DNA of 64,000 nt from positions 1 through 64,000 of the forward strand of contig NZ_LQPG01000057.1 in the NCBI RefSeq assembly GCF_002102265.1, given 5' to 3'. The position numbers and the translations under genes were made by a program. The DNA is from Mycolicibacter longobardus. Its GTDB lineage: Bacteria; Actinomycetota; Actinomycetes; Mycobacteriales; Mycobacteriaceae. Below are positions 34,957 to 43,742 of the stretch, piece by piece; within the stretch, counting starts at the first letter, position 1; every line of letters starts with the position of its first letter. The notes under the pieces are model-generated. The model was not told the origin of the DNA. It did not search any database and saw only the letters and a list, made by a program, of their open reading frames with translations.

Positions 34957-35894
34957 CAGAAGTACCCCTGCCTCTTGCGGTCTTCCATACCTGCTTCGGA
35001 GATCCGGTCGTCGGCGCGGGTGGCACCGCGCTCGGTCAGCCGCGACACCGCGGTCTCGTCGATCACCTCGTCGACGGTTACCGCGGTGGACTCCACACAG
35101 CCCGTGCAGGTGACATCGCCGACCGTGCGGAACCGGACCGAGGTCTCGAACACCTCTTCGCCGTCGACGGGCCGCAGGAACTCGTGATCGGCCAGCAGCA
35201 TGCCGTCGCGCCGGAACACCTTGCGTTGATGCGCGAAATAGATCGACGGCAAGGTGATGTCCTCGGCGCCGATGTAGGACCAGATGTCGAACTCGGTCCA
35301 GTTCGACAGCGGGAACACCCGGATGTGCTCGCCGGTGCGATGCCGGCCGTTGTAGAGGTTCCACAGCTCGGGCCGTTGCGCCTTGGGGTCCCACTGGCCG
35401 AACTCGTCGCGGAAGCTGAACACCCGCTCCTTGGCGCGGGCCTTCTCCTCGTCGCGGCGGGCACCACCGAACGCCGCGTCGAACTTGTTCTCGCGGATCG
35501 CCCGCAGCAGGGTGACCGTCTGCAGCGGGTTGCGCGACGGCCCGTTGTCGACCACCCGGCCGGCGTCGATGTCGTCCTGCACCGAGGCGACCACCAGCCG
35601 CACTCCCGTCGCCGCGACCAGCTCGTCGCGCGTGGAGATGACCTCCTCGAAATTGTGGCCGGTGTCGACGTGCATCACCGGGAACGGCAGCCGGCCCGGC
35701 GTGAACGCCTTCACCGCCAGGTGCAGCATGACGATGGAGTCCTTGCCGCCGGAGAACAGCAGCACCGGGCGCTCGAACTCCGCGGCCACCTCCCGGATGA
35801 TGTGGATGGCCTCGGCCTCCAGGGTGCGCAGATGCGTCAGCTGATAGTGCCCGGCCGTGGGCGCCTCCGGAGTCGCGGTGATGTTACTGGTCAT
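34956..35894 (-). CDS. cysD: Sulfate adenylyltransferase subunit 2 CysD
   Basis: PP-loop ATP pyrophosphatase that forms adenosine 5'-phosphosulfate from ATP and sulfate, in complex with CysN. The 312-residue protein has the PP-loop SGGKDS (48-53), HVDTGHNFEEV and the conserved C-terminal RKRQGYF. It is the first gene of the cysD-cysNC-cysQ operon, each gene overlapping the next. Confidence 0.97.
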   Translation of the reverse strand: MTSNITATPEAPTAGHYQLTHLRTLEAEAIHIIREVAAEFERPVLLFSGGKDSIVMLHLAVKAFTPGRLPFPVMHVDTGHNFEEVISTRDELVAATGVRLVVASVQDDIDAGRVVDNGPSRNPLQTVTLLRAIRENKFDAAFGGARRDEEKARAKERVFSFRDEFGQWDPKAQRPELWNLYNGRHRTGEHIRVFPLSNWTEFDIWSYIGAEDITLPSIYFAHQRKVFRRDGMLLADHEFLRPVDGEEVFETSVRFRTVGDVTCTGCVESTAVTVDEVIDETAVSRLTERGATRADDRISEAGMEDRKRQGYF

Positions 35895-35960
35895 GACTTC
35901 CTTGCCAGAGATATCCGATAATCTTGGTGAGACTTACCATATTTGTTGGTTATGACTGGC

Positions 35961-35990
35961 TATGCAACCAGGTGGGCCTCTTGCTGTCAA
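35961..35990 (-). promoter_or_regulatory. Candidate promoter of cysD
   Basis: On the minus strand a perfect -35 hexamer TTGACA (35985-35990) lies 18 nt from a weaker -10 TGCATA (35961-35966). It would give a leader of about 60 nt before the cysD ATG. An inverted repeat GGTGAGAC (35926-35933) / GTCTCACC (35995-36002) flanks it. The -10 is a poor match, so confidence is low. Confidence 0.4.
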
Positions 35991-36088
35991 TGCGGTCTCA
36001 CCTGCGTTGCCCCCCACACCCCCGGGGTGACGACAATGGGCAAAAGTTCCCATACCGATTGAGGTTGGCCGGCAATACCTTGTGGCGT

Positions 36089-36607
36089 ATGGCCCCGTTG
36101 AAGTCCCCCATGGCTCTGTTGCTGCTAGCGCCCGTGCTGGCGAGTTGTCACTTCTCCTTCTCGGCAGGCGGGCCCGACTACAAAAAGTTGGAGAACGCGA
36201 TCACCAGCGAACTCAACGAGAGCTACAAGCCGCTCAACCACCAGGTCAAGAGTGTCGACTGCCCGCGGCAGAACCCGGCCCCCAAAGCCGGCGATACGTT
36301 CATCTGCAAGGCCGATCTCGACGGCAATCCGGTGCGGGTCAAGGTAACGGCCACCGACGAGCAGAACGTCAATTTCAGCACCATGGACACCGTCTATGAC
36401 CTGTCCCTGACCGCGCAGGATCTGGCCAGGGACATCTCTGCCGACCGCCGCTTCGCCGTGACCGTCACGTGCGGCGAAGGGCTGAAGGTGGTCGAGATCG
36501 GACAGTCCTTCACCTGCATCGCCGCCGACCGCCGCGGCGACACCCGCACAGTGAAGGTCACCGCGGGCGCGGTCGGCACACCGGACCGCTGGGAGCTCCT
36601 CAGATAG
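36089..36607 (+). CDS. Lipoprotein with two DUF4333-type repeats
   Basis: A 172-residue lipoprotein: the signal MAPLKSPMALLLLAPVLASC ends in the lipobox LASC with Cys20. Two repeats of about 65 residues follow (27-98 and 105-172), each with a pair of cysteines (Cys58/Cys73 and Cys128/Cys143) and the pattern of DUF4333: a helix, then VxVxCP..., GxxFxC and a closing V-K-V-T-A strand. Function is unknown. The ATG at 36089 is chosen because it gives a proper signal peptide; upstream open codons lack one. Confidence 0.75.
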   Translation: MAPLKSPMALLLLAPVLASCHFSFSAGGPDYKKLENAITSELNESYKPLNHQVKSVDCPRQNPAPKAGDTFICKADLDGNPVRVKVTATDEQNVNFSTMDTVYDLSLTAQDLARDISADRRFAVTVTCGEGLKVVEIGQSFTCIAADRRGDTRTVKVTAGAVGTPDRWELLR

Positions 36608-36623
36608 CCCCAGCCTTGGGCTT

Positions 36624-36646
36624 CGACGGTGATGTCATCACCGTCG
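36624..36646. terminator. Perfect 11-bp palindrome downstream of the lipoprotein gene
   Basis: CGACGGTGATG (36624-36634) and its complement (36636-36646) are separated by one base; as RNA this is a 9-bp stem with a 5-nt loop beginning 16 nt after the stop codon. No U-run follows. It may be a terminator or an operator for the LuxR-type gene that starts 56 nt further on. Confidence 0.45.
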
Positions 36647-36687
36647 CTAATCGAGGCCAAACTCGGCACCTGATCCTCGCCCTGCGA

Positions 36688-36712
36688 TAGCGTGCCTGCC
36701 AAATGGCAGGCA
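36688..36712 (+). promoter_or_regulatory. Candidate -10 and palindrome spanning the start of the LuxR-type gene
   Basis: A -10-like TAGCGT (36688-36693) is followed by a 9-bp perfect inverted repeat TGCCTGCCA (36693-36701) / TGGCAGGCA (36704-36712) with a 2-nt centre. The right arm and the centre overlap the ATG at 36703-36705. The spacing would allow an almost leaderless mRNA; no good -35 is seen. Confidence 0.5.
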
Positions 36713-39351
36713 TCGTCGGGAGGGCCGACTTCAGCGACCGGCTCGCGCGAGCGTGGACGCACGCCCGGCGCGGCAATGGTCGGGTCATCGTGATCGTCGG
36801 CGATGCGGGTATCGGCAAGTCGAGCTTGCTGCGGTGGCTGGCCACGCACATCGGCGAACCCGCAACCCTGATCGCCTGCCGCGGCGGCGAGATCGCACCA
36901 CCGATGGCCACTGCCGCAGAAATCATTGCCGCACTTCCCGTTCCACAACCTGAACTCGAATATGGTGGCGTAGTCGATGTGCTGCGTGCCGCCGAAGCGA
37001 TGCGCTGCGCCCTGGAAAAGTCCGGCCCCGCAGCCCTGCTCATCGATGACATCCACGACGCGGATCCGACCAGCCGCACCGTGCTCAACCTCGCGTTGCG
37101 CCGCGCCGCCGCCACCGAAGTCCTCACGGTGATCACCGGCCGTCCGATACCGTCGACATGGGCGTTCGCGGAGGGCTTTCAAATCGAGGAACTTCCCGGC
37201 CTGGGACCCGAGGCGGCCACGGAACTGCTCGACAGCGCGGCCGAGGTGACGATCGCCCCGCAGGTGGTGCAGCGTCTCCTCGATGTCGCGGCCGGGAACC
37301 CTCTCGCGCTGGCCCACCTTCCCCAAGCCCTGTCGCCCGGGCAACTGTCCGGCGCGGAGCTGCTGCCCGAGGAGATTCCGCTCGCCGGCGATCTGCGCAC
37401 GGTGTTCACCCGTCAGCTGCCGCCTGCCGGGTCACCGGCCCGCGAGCTCCTCGACCTGGCCGCGCTGTCGGCCGACGGTCGATGGTCCGTACTCACCCAG
37501 CTGTGCCCCGATGCCGCGACGGCACTGAGCCACCTGGAGAACACCGGCCTGGCCCGCCTGCACGAAGGCCGGCTGACCCTGCAACATCCGCTGCTGCGCG
37601 GTGCCGCCGTCGCGGCCATGTCGCCGGACCATCGGCGCGCGCTCAACCTGGAGTTCGCGGCGATCGACTCGCTGCCCGAGGAGGTCCGGCTCGTTCACCG
37701 AGCCCGCGGCACTCTGGGACCAGACGACGAACTGGTGGACGCACTGGTCGAATCGGCGCGGGTGACGCGCATGCGAGGGGGCACGGATGCGGCGGCACGC
37801 ATGCTGGACCGGGCCGTCGACCTCACCGGCAACGACACCCGGCGCGCAGCGCTGCAGTTGGAGGCCGCCCAACTGCTCGGCGTCGCCGGCGAGGCCGCCG
37901 CGGCGCGCAACCGGCTCGAGGCGCTGCTGGCAAACCCATCGGCACGCGAACTGCACGTTGCGGCAACACTCACGCTGGCCATCCTGGAGGCGCTCAGCGG
38001 CGCGCCGGCCGCCGCCTGGCAGCGGCTGGTCCAGTGTCTGGCGGTGGCGTCACCAACCGAGCTGGGCATCGTTCACGCCCGCATGAGCATCCCGCTGGGC
38101 ATGCTCGGCCTCGTCGGAGAGATCTTGGCCAACGCCGAAGCCGCCGTCAGCCACAGCAAGCCCGACACCCCGGCATGGGGCGTCGCCCGGCTGATCCGGG
38201 CCCACGCGGCCAGCGCCCAGGACGAGCGGCGGGCCAACGAGCTCGTCGACGAGCTCGTCGACGGACCGGACCTGGTCGAACTGGTCGATTTCGACCCGAT
38301 GGTCGGCCTCCACATCGGCCGGGCGCTGGCGATCGCCGAACGCTATGACACCGCGGTGTCCACCTTGTCCACGCTCGCCGCCCGACTACGCGGTGAGGGC
38401 GCCCGCTCCTCGCTGGCGATGACATTCGGCGCCCTGGGCGAGACCTGGGTTCGCGCATCACGTTTCGATGAGGCGCTGGTCTGTCTCGACGAGGCGATCG
38501 CGCTCAGCCTGGCGACCGGCCAGCGGGCGTTCGCGCCGTTCTGGCTGTCGCTGCGCGGCCGCGTGCACGCCCTGCGTGGCGACGACGAGGCCGCCCAGCA
38601 GGATCTGGAACTCGGCTTCGCCATCACCGACGAACAGTCGACGTTCGGTGCCCGCTACTTCCTGCTCGCCAATGCGGGCCTGGCCGCCCTGACTGCGGGG
38701 TACTACGACCAAGCCATCGCCAAGCTGGCCGAGATGTGGGCGTTCGAGCAGGCGGGCGGGCTTTTGGCTCCACAACTCGCCCGCTGGCATGCCGATCTGG
38801 TCGAGGCCTATGCGTGCTCCGGCCGCAGCGCAGAGGCAGAACCGATCGTCGCGCATCTGTCGGCGGTGGCCGCGACACCGAGTGCGAGCCGCTGGACCGC
38901 GGCAACCGCCCTGCGAGCCCAGGCCCTGGTCTGCGCCGATCCTGCCCGCGCAATCCAGCTACTCGACCAGGCGCTGGCGATCTACGATCCCGAGGTCGAC
39001 GGGTTCGACCACGCGCGCACGCTGCTGCTCAAGGCGCAGCGCGACGGACGAGCGGACACCCGCGCCGCTGCCCTGTATGCGTTCCGCCGTCTCGGCGCGG
39101 CACCGTGGGCAGCGCGATTGACCACTTCCCCGCCCACGCCGGGTGCCGTGCCGCTGACCGATTCCGAGCGGCGTGTGCTGGAGGAGGTCGCCAAGGGCTT
39201 GACCAATCAGCAGATCGCCAGGCGACTTGATGTGAGTGCCAAGACAATTGCCAATCACCTCTACCACGCCTACCGCAAGCTCGGGGTGGCGTCGCGCACC
39301 GAGGCAGCGCGCTACATCCTGCTCAACGACCCACCCGACCAAGCGCTGTGA
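36703..39351 (+). CDS. Large LuxR-family regulator with N-terminal AAA-type ATPase
   Basis: An 882-residue MalT/LAL-like regulator. The N-terminal P-loop domain has Walker A GDAGIGKSS (33-41) and Walker B ALLIDDIHDAD; the middle is a long helical, TPR-like region of about 500 residues; the C-terminus (about 815-875) is a LuxR helix-turn-helix: LTDSERRVLEEVAKGLTNQQ, then IARRLDVSAKTIANHLYHAY. Signals and targets are unknown. The gene lies between the lipoprotein and carbonic anhydrase genes, where I recall no gene in M. tuberculosis. Confidence 0.9.
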   Translation: MAGIVGRADFSDRLARAWTHARRGNGRVIVIVGDAGIGKSSLLRWLATHIGEPATLIACRGGEIAPPMATAAEIIAALPVPQPELEYGGVVDVLRAAEAMRCALEKSGPAALLIDDIHDADPTSRTVLNLALRRAAATEVLTVITGRPIPSTWAFAEGFQIEELPGLGPEAATELLDSAAEVTIAPQVVQRLLDVAAGNPLALAHLPQALSPGQLSGAELLPEEIPLAGDLRTVFTRQLPPAGSPARELLDLAALSADGRWSVLTQLCPDAATALSHLENTGLARLHEGRLTLQHPLLRGAAVAAMSPDHRRALNLEFAAIDSLPEEVRLVHRARGTLGPDDELVDALVESARVTRMRGGTDAAARMLDRAVDLTGNDTRRAALQLEAAQLLGVAGEAAAARNRLEALLANPSARELHVAATLTLAILEALSGAPAAAWQRLVQCLAVASPTELGIVHARMSIPLGMLGLVGEILANAEAAVSHSKPDTPAWGVARLIRAHAASAQDERRANELVDELVDGPDLVELVDFDPMVGLHIGRALAIAERYDTAVSTLSTLAARLRGEGARSSLAMTFGALGETWVRASRFDEALVCLDEAIALSLATGQRAFAPFWLSLRGRVHALRGDDEAAQQDLELGFAITDEQSTFGARYFLLANAGLAALTAGYYDQAIAKLAEMWAFEQAGGLLAPQLARWHADLVEAYACSGRSAEAEPIVAHLSAVAATPSASRWTAATALRAQALVCADPARAIQLLDQALAIYDPEVDGFDHARTLLLKAQRDGRADTRAAALYAFRRLGAAPWAARLTTSPPTPGAVPLTDSERRVLEEVAKGLTNQQIARRLDVSAKTIANHLYHAYRKLGVASRTEAARYILLNDPPDQAL

Positions 39352-39369
39352 GGCAGGCGGACGGCCGCG

Positions 39370-39861
39370 CTACAGGGTGATTTCGCCGAGCTTGCCGGTG
39401 GCGACGTCGAAGACGAACCCGCGCAACGACGTGGTCTTGGTGATGAACGGGCTGGCCTTGATCCGTCGCAGCGACTGCCGGACATCCTCGGCCTCGTCCG
39501 GAAACGCCTCGGCGGCCCAGGCCGGGCGAAGCCCGGTCTCCTCCAGGATGGAGCGCTTGAAGTCGTCGTCGGTGAAGGTGAGCATCCCGCAGTCGGTGTG
39601 ATGGATCAGGATGATCTCCCGGGTGCCCAACAGTCGCTGGCTGATGGCCAGCGACCGGATCGCGTCATCGGAGATGACGCCGCCGGCGTTGCGGATCGCG
39701 TGCGCCTCACCCTCGTGCAGGCCCAGCACCCGATACACGTCGATGCGCGCATCCATGCAGGCGACGATCGCCACGTGCTTGCTCGGCGGCATAGGCAGCG
39801 GACCCTTGAAGGTCTTCGCATATTCGGCGTTGTTGGCCAGGTAGTCATCGGTAACGGTCAC
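39370..39861 (-). CDS. Beta-carbonic anhydrase (Rv1284-like)
   Basis: A 163-residue beta-class carbonic anhydrase. The zinc ligands are Cys35, His88 and Cys91, with the Asp37-Arg39 dyad (CMDAR), all conserved. The GTG at 39859-39861 gives the same length and N-terminus (VTVTDDYLANN) as the M. tuberculosis enzyme known as mtCA 1. It converges with the LuxR-type gene and is divergent from oppB. It interconverts CO2 and bicarbonate. Confidence 0.95.
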   Translation of the reverse strand: MTVTDDYLANNAEYAKTFKGPLPMPPSKHVAIVACMDARIDVYRVLGLHEGEAHAIRNAGGVISDDAIRSLAISQRLLGTREIILIHHTDCGMLTFTDDDFKRSILEETGLRPAWAAEAFPDEAEDVRQSLRRIKASPFITKTTSLRGFVFDVATGKLGEITL

Positions 39862-40048
39862 GGGGCTTCTCCCTCTGTCGCGGTCGAACGCAGTCGCAGT
39901 CGAGCGGAGCCTAGTGAAGCGACCCGAGGATTTCACGGGTAAAAATCATCCGATTAGCGATCTACCGGCGGCGTCTTCCCCGGGGACACGACGCTCGCGG
40001 GCAGAGGCATGCGGCGTGGCCGCGCGGGAGACCTCTACCCTTTGGGCC

Positions 40049-41026
40049 ATGATGCGGTTTCTGGCCGGCCGGGCGCTGAACTACCTGGTGCTGCTGGGCC
40101 TCGCATCGTTTCTGACGTTCTGCCTCACCTCGCTGGCGTTCGCCCCGCTGGACAGCCTGATGCAGCGCAACCCGCGTCCCCCCCAGGCCGTGATCGACGC
40201 CAAGGCCGCCGAACTCGGCCTGGACAAGCCGATTCCGCTGCGTTACGCGCACTGGGCCTCGCACGCGGTGCGCGGCGACTTCGGCGTCACCGTCACCGGC
40301 CAACCGGTCTCCAGCGAGCTGGGCCGGCGCATCGGGGTCAGCCTGCGCCTGCTGGTCGTCGGCTCGCTGGCCGGCACCGTCATCGGCGTGGTGGCCGGGG
40401 CGTGGGGCGCGGTGCGCCAGTACCGGCTCTCCGACCGGGTCATCACGCTGGCGGCCCTGCTGGTGCTCTCGGTGCCCACCTTCGTGCTGGCCAACCTGGT
40501 GATCCTGGGCGCGTTGCGGGTCAACTGGGCGCTGGGCATGCAGGTCTTCGACTACACCGGGGAGACCTCCCCCGGGCTGGTCACCGGCTTCTGGCCCGGG
40601 TTGGCTGATCGTCTGCAGCATTTGGTGCTGCCGTCGCTGACGCTGGCGCTGGGTGCGGCCGCCAGTTTCAGCCGCTACCAGCGCAACGCGATGCTCGACG
40701 TGCTGGGCCAGGACTTCATCCGCACTGCCCGCGCCAAGGGCCTGACGCGGCGGCGTGCCCTGTTCAAACACGGGTTGCGCACCGCGCTGATCCCGATGGC
40801 GACGCTGTTCGCCTACGGGGTGGCCGGGTTGGTCACCGGCGCGGTGTTCGTGGAGAAGATCTTCGGCTGGCACGGCATGGGCGAATGGGTGGTGCAGGGG
40901 GTGGCGACCCAGGACACCAATATCGTCGCGGCGATCACGGTGTTCTCCGGCGCCGTGGTGCTGCTGGCCGGGCTGCTCTCCGATGTCATCTACGCGATGC
41001 TGGACCCGAGGGTGCGGGTGTCATGA
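40049..41026 (+). CDS. oppB: Oligopeptide ABC transporter permease OppB
   Basis: A 325-residue inner-membrane permease with six membrane helices and the EAA loop (GQDFIRTARAKGLTRRRALF) that contacts OppD. Two adjacent ATGs (40049, 40052) are possible; the first matches the length of the M. tuberculosis protein. First gene of oppBCDA; its stop overlaps the oppC start (ATGA). Confidence 0.96.
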   Translation: MMRFLAGRALNYLVLLGLASFLTFCLTSLAFAPLDSLMQRNPRPPQAVIDAKAAELGLDKPIPLRYAHWASHAVRGDFGVTVTGQPVSSELGRRIGVSLRLLVVGSLAGTVIGVVAGAWGAVRQYRLSDRVITLAALLVLSVPTFVLANLVILGALRVNWALGMQVFDYTGETSPGLVTGFWPGLADRLQHLVLPSLTLALGAAASFSRYQRNAMLDVLGQDFIRTARAKGLTRRRALFKHGLRTALIPMATLFAYGVAGLVTGAVFVEKIFGWHGMGEWVVQGVATQDTNIVAAITVFSGAVVLLAGLLSDVIYAMLDPRVRVS

Positions 41027-41913
41027 CGGCTACCGGCACCGAGGTCGAGTTCGCCTCCCGGCGCACCCTGGTGCTGCGCCGATTCCTGCGCAGCCGCACG
41101 GCGGTGGGCGCACTGGCGCTGCTGGCGGTGATGTTCGTCGGCTGCTACACGCTGCCGGCCCTGCTGCCCTACTCCTACACAGATCTGGACTATGACGCGC
41201 TGCTGGTGCCGCCGGGCGCTCGACACTGGTTGGGCACCAACGCTTTGGGCCAGGACCTGCTGGCGCAGATCCTGCGCGGCATGCAGAAGTCGATGCTGAT
41301 CGGGGTGTGCGTGGCGGTGATCTCCACGGCGATCGCCGCGACGGTGGGGGCGATCTCCGGGTACTTCGGCGGGTGGCGTGACCGGGTGCTGATGTGGCTG
41401 GTGGATCTGCTGCTGGTGGTGCCGGCGTTCATCCTGATCGCGATCATCACCCCGCGCACCAAGAACAGCGGCAACATCGCGCTGCTGGTGCTGCTGCTGG
41501 CCGGGTTCAGCTGGATGATCAGCGCCCGCATGGTGCGAGGGCTGACGATGAGCCTGCGGGAGCGTGAATTCATCCGGGCCGCAAGATATATGGGTGTCTC
41601 CAGCCGGCGCATCATCATCGACCACATCGTGCCGAACGTGGCCTCCATCCTGATCATCGACACCGCACTCAACGTCGCGGTGGCGATCCTGGCCGAAACC
41701 GGCTTGAGCTTCCTGGGTTTCGGTATCCAGCCCCCCGACGTCTCGCTGGGCACCCTGATCGCCGACGGCACGGCCTCGGCCATCACCTTTCCGTGGGTGT
41801 TCCTGTTTCCGGCCGGGGTGCTGATCACGATCCTGGTCTGCGCCAACCTCGCCGGTGACGGCCTGCGCGACGCGCTGGACCCCGATGCCGCCACGCTGCG
41901 GAGCCGCCGATGA
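41023..41913 (+). CDS. oppC: Oligopeptide ABC transporter permease OppC
   Basis: Partner permease of OppB, 296 residues, with an N-terminal cytosolic segment, six membrane helices and the EAA loop EREFIRAARYMGVSSRRIII. It overlaps oppB and oppD by 4 nt each. The ATG is the only start consistent with the overlap and the family N-terminus. Confidence 0.96.
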   Translation: MTATGTEVEFASRRTLVLRRFLRSRTAVGALALLAVMFVGCYTLPALLPYSYTDLDYDALLVPPGARHWLGTNALGQDLLAQILRGMQKSMLIGVCVAVISTAIAATVGAISGYFGGWRDRVLMWLVDLLLVVPAFILIAIITPRTKNSGNIALLVLLLAGFSWMISARMVRGLTMSLREREFIRAARYMGVSSRRIIIDHIVPNVASILIIDTALNVAVAILAETGLSFLGFGIQPPDVSLGTLIADGTASAITFPWVFLFPAGVLITILVCANLAGDGLRDALDPDAATLRSRR

Positions 41914-43742
41914 GCGCCCTGCTGGAAGTCTCCGACCTGGCCGTGACGTTCGGCGCCGGGGCTGATGCGGTGCATGCGGTGCGCGGCGTCAGCTATCGGG
42001 TGGACGCCGGCGAAGTCGTGGCCATGGTCGGCGAATCGGGCTCGGGGAAGTCCGCGGCGGCCATGGCCGTGATGGGGCTGTTGCCCGAGTACGCGCAGGT
42101 GTCCGGGTCGGTGCGGCTGAACGGCACGCAGCTGATCGGCCTGGGCGACACCGCGATGTCGCAGTTCCGCGGGGCCTCGATCGGGATGGTCTTCCAGGAC
42201 CCGATGTCGGCGTTGACCCCGGTGTACACCGTGGGCGATCAGATCGCCGAGGCCATCGAGGTGCACCAGCCCCGGGTTGGCCGCGCCGCGGCACGCCGGC
42301 GCGCGGTGGAGCTGTTGGAGTTGGTCGGAATCAGCCGCCCCGAGCAACGGGCACGCGCCTTTCCGCACGAGCTGTCCGGCGGGGAACGTCAGCGGGTGGT
42401 GATCGCCATCGCCATCGCCTGCGACCCCGACCTGCTGATCTGCGACGAACCCACCACCGCGCTGGACGTCACGGTGCAGGCCCAGATCCTCGACGTCCTC
42501 AAGACCGCGCGCGACGTCACCGGTGCCGGGGTGCTGATCATCACCCACGACCTCGGGGTGGTGGCCGAGTTCGCCGACCGGGCGCTGGTGATGTACGCCG
42601 GCCGGGTGGTGGAGGCTGCGCCGGTCGGGGTGTTGTATCGGGATCGGCTGATGCCCTACACCGTCGGGCTTTTGGGCTCGGTGCCGCGCCTGGACGCCGA
42701 GCAGGGCACCCGGTTGGTACCGATACCGGGCGCACCACCGTCTTTGACGGCCGGAGTCGATCCGGGCTGTCCGTTCTCACCGCGCTGCCCGCTGGCCGAC
42801 GATGACTGCCGGGTCCGCGAGCCCGCGCTGCTAGGCGTCGGGGCGGACCACTCGGCGGCGTGCATTCACACCGACCAGGTGACCGGACGCAGCGCCGCTG
42901 AGATCTATCACGTGCGCACCGATGTCACCACTGCCCCGCCGGCTGATTCGCCGACCGTGTTGCGGGTCCGCGATCTGGTCAAGACCTACCCGTTGACCAA
43001 GGGGGTGTTGCGGCGGCGGGTCGGTGAGGTGCGGGCCGTTTCTGGTGTGAGCTTCGAGTTGCAGCAGGGTCGCACGCTCGGGATCGTGGGCGAATCCGGC
43101 TCGGGCAAATCCACCACCCTGCACCAGATCCTGGAACTGGCTGCGCCGCAGTCGGGTTCCATCGAGGTGCTCGGCGCCGATGTCGCGACCTTGAAGCGAG
43201 ATGGCCGCCGCGCCCTGCGGCGGGACCTTCAGGTGGTGTTCCAGGATCCGGTGGCCTCCCTGGACCCCCGGCTGCCGGTCTTCGAGCTGTTGGCGGAACC
43301 ATTGCGCGCCAACGGCTCCGACAAGGCGTCAACCAACAGCCGGGTCGCCGACTTGCTGGAGCTGGTGGGGCTGCGCCGCGCTGACGCACCGCGGTATCCG
43401 GCGGAGTTCTCCGGCGGGCAGAAGCAGCGGATCGGGATCGCCCGGGCCCTGGCGTTGGAGCCGAAGATCCTGGCACTGGATGAACCGGTGTCCGCCCTCG
43501 ATGTGTCGATCCAGGCCGGGATCATCAACCTGCTGCTGGATCTGCAGCAGCAACTCGGGCTGTCCTATCTGTTCGTGTCGCATGACCTCTCAGTGGTCAA
43601 ACACCTGGCGCACCGGGTGGCGGTGATGTTCGCCGGAGAGATCGTCGAACAGGGCGAGGCGGACCAGGTTTTCCGCGACCCGCAACACGACTACACCCGG
43701 CGACTGCTGGCCGCGGTGCCCCAGCCGGTGGTGAACTCATGA
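41910..43742 (+). CDS. oppD: Oligopeptide ABC transporter ATPase OppD (two fused ABC domains)
   Basis: A 610-residue protein holding both nucleotide-binding domains of the importer. Domain 1 has GESGSGKSAAA, LSGGERQRV and LLICDEPTTALD; domain 2 (from about residue 345) has GESGSGKSTTL, FSGGQKQRIGIARAL and LALDEPVSALD. Between them lies the oligopeptide C-terminal extension with four cysteines (CPFSPRCPLADDDC, then AACIH) that in related proteins binds an Fe-S cluster. It is the equivalent of separate OppD and OppF. Confidence 0.96.
   Translation: MSALLEVSDLAVTFGAGADAVHAVRGVSYRVDAGEVVAMVGESGSGKSAAAMAVMGLLPEYAQVSGSVRLNGTQLIGLGDTAMSQFRGASIGMVFQDPMSALTPVYTVGDQIAEAIEVHQPRVGRAAARRRAVELLELVGISRPEQRARAFPHELSGGERQRVVIAIAIACDPDLLICDEPTTALDVTVQAQILDVLKTARDVTGAGVLIITHDLGVVAEFADRALVMYAGRVVEAAPVGVLYRDRLMPYTVGLLGSVPRLDAEQGTRLVPIPGAPPSLTAGVDPGCPFSPRCPLADDDCRVREPALLGVGADHSAACIHTDQVTGRSAAEIYHVRTDVTTAPPADSPTVLRVRDLVKTYPLTKGVLRRRVGEVRAVSGVSFELQQGRTLGIVGESGSGKSTTLHQILELAAPQSGSIEVLGADVATLKRDGRRALRRDLQVVFQDPVASLDPRLPVFELLAEPLRANGSDKASTNSRVADLLELVGLRRADAPRYPAEFSGGQKQRIGIARALALEPKILALDEPVSALDVSIQAGIINLLLDLQQQLGLSYLFVSHDLSVVKHLAHRVAVMFAGEIVEQGEADQVFRDPQHDYTRRLLAAVPQPVVNS

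Noticed and set aside
35895..36088. Riboswitch upstream of cysD
   Set aside because: The inverted repeat spans the candidate promoter rather than the transcribed leader, and no known riboswitch core could be recognised.
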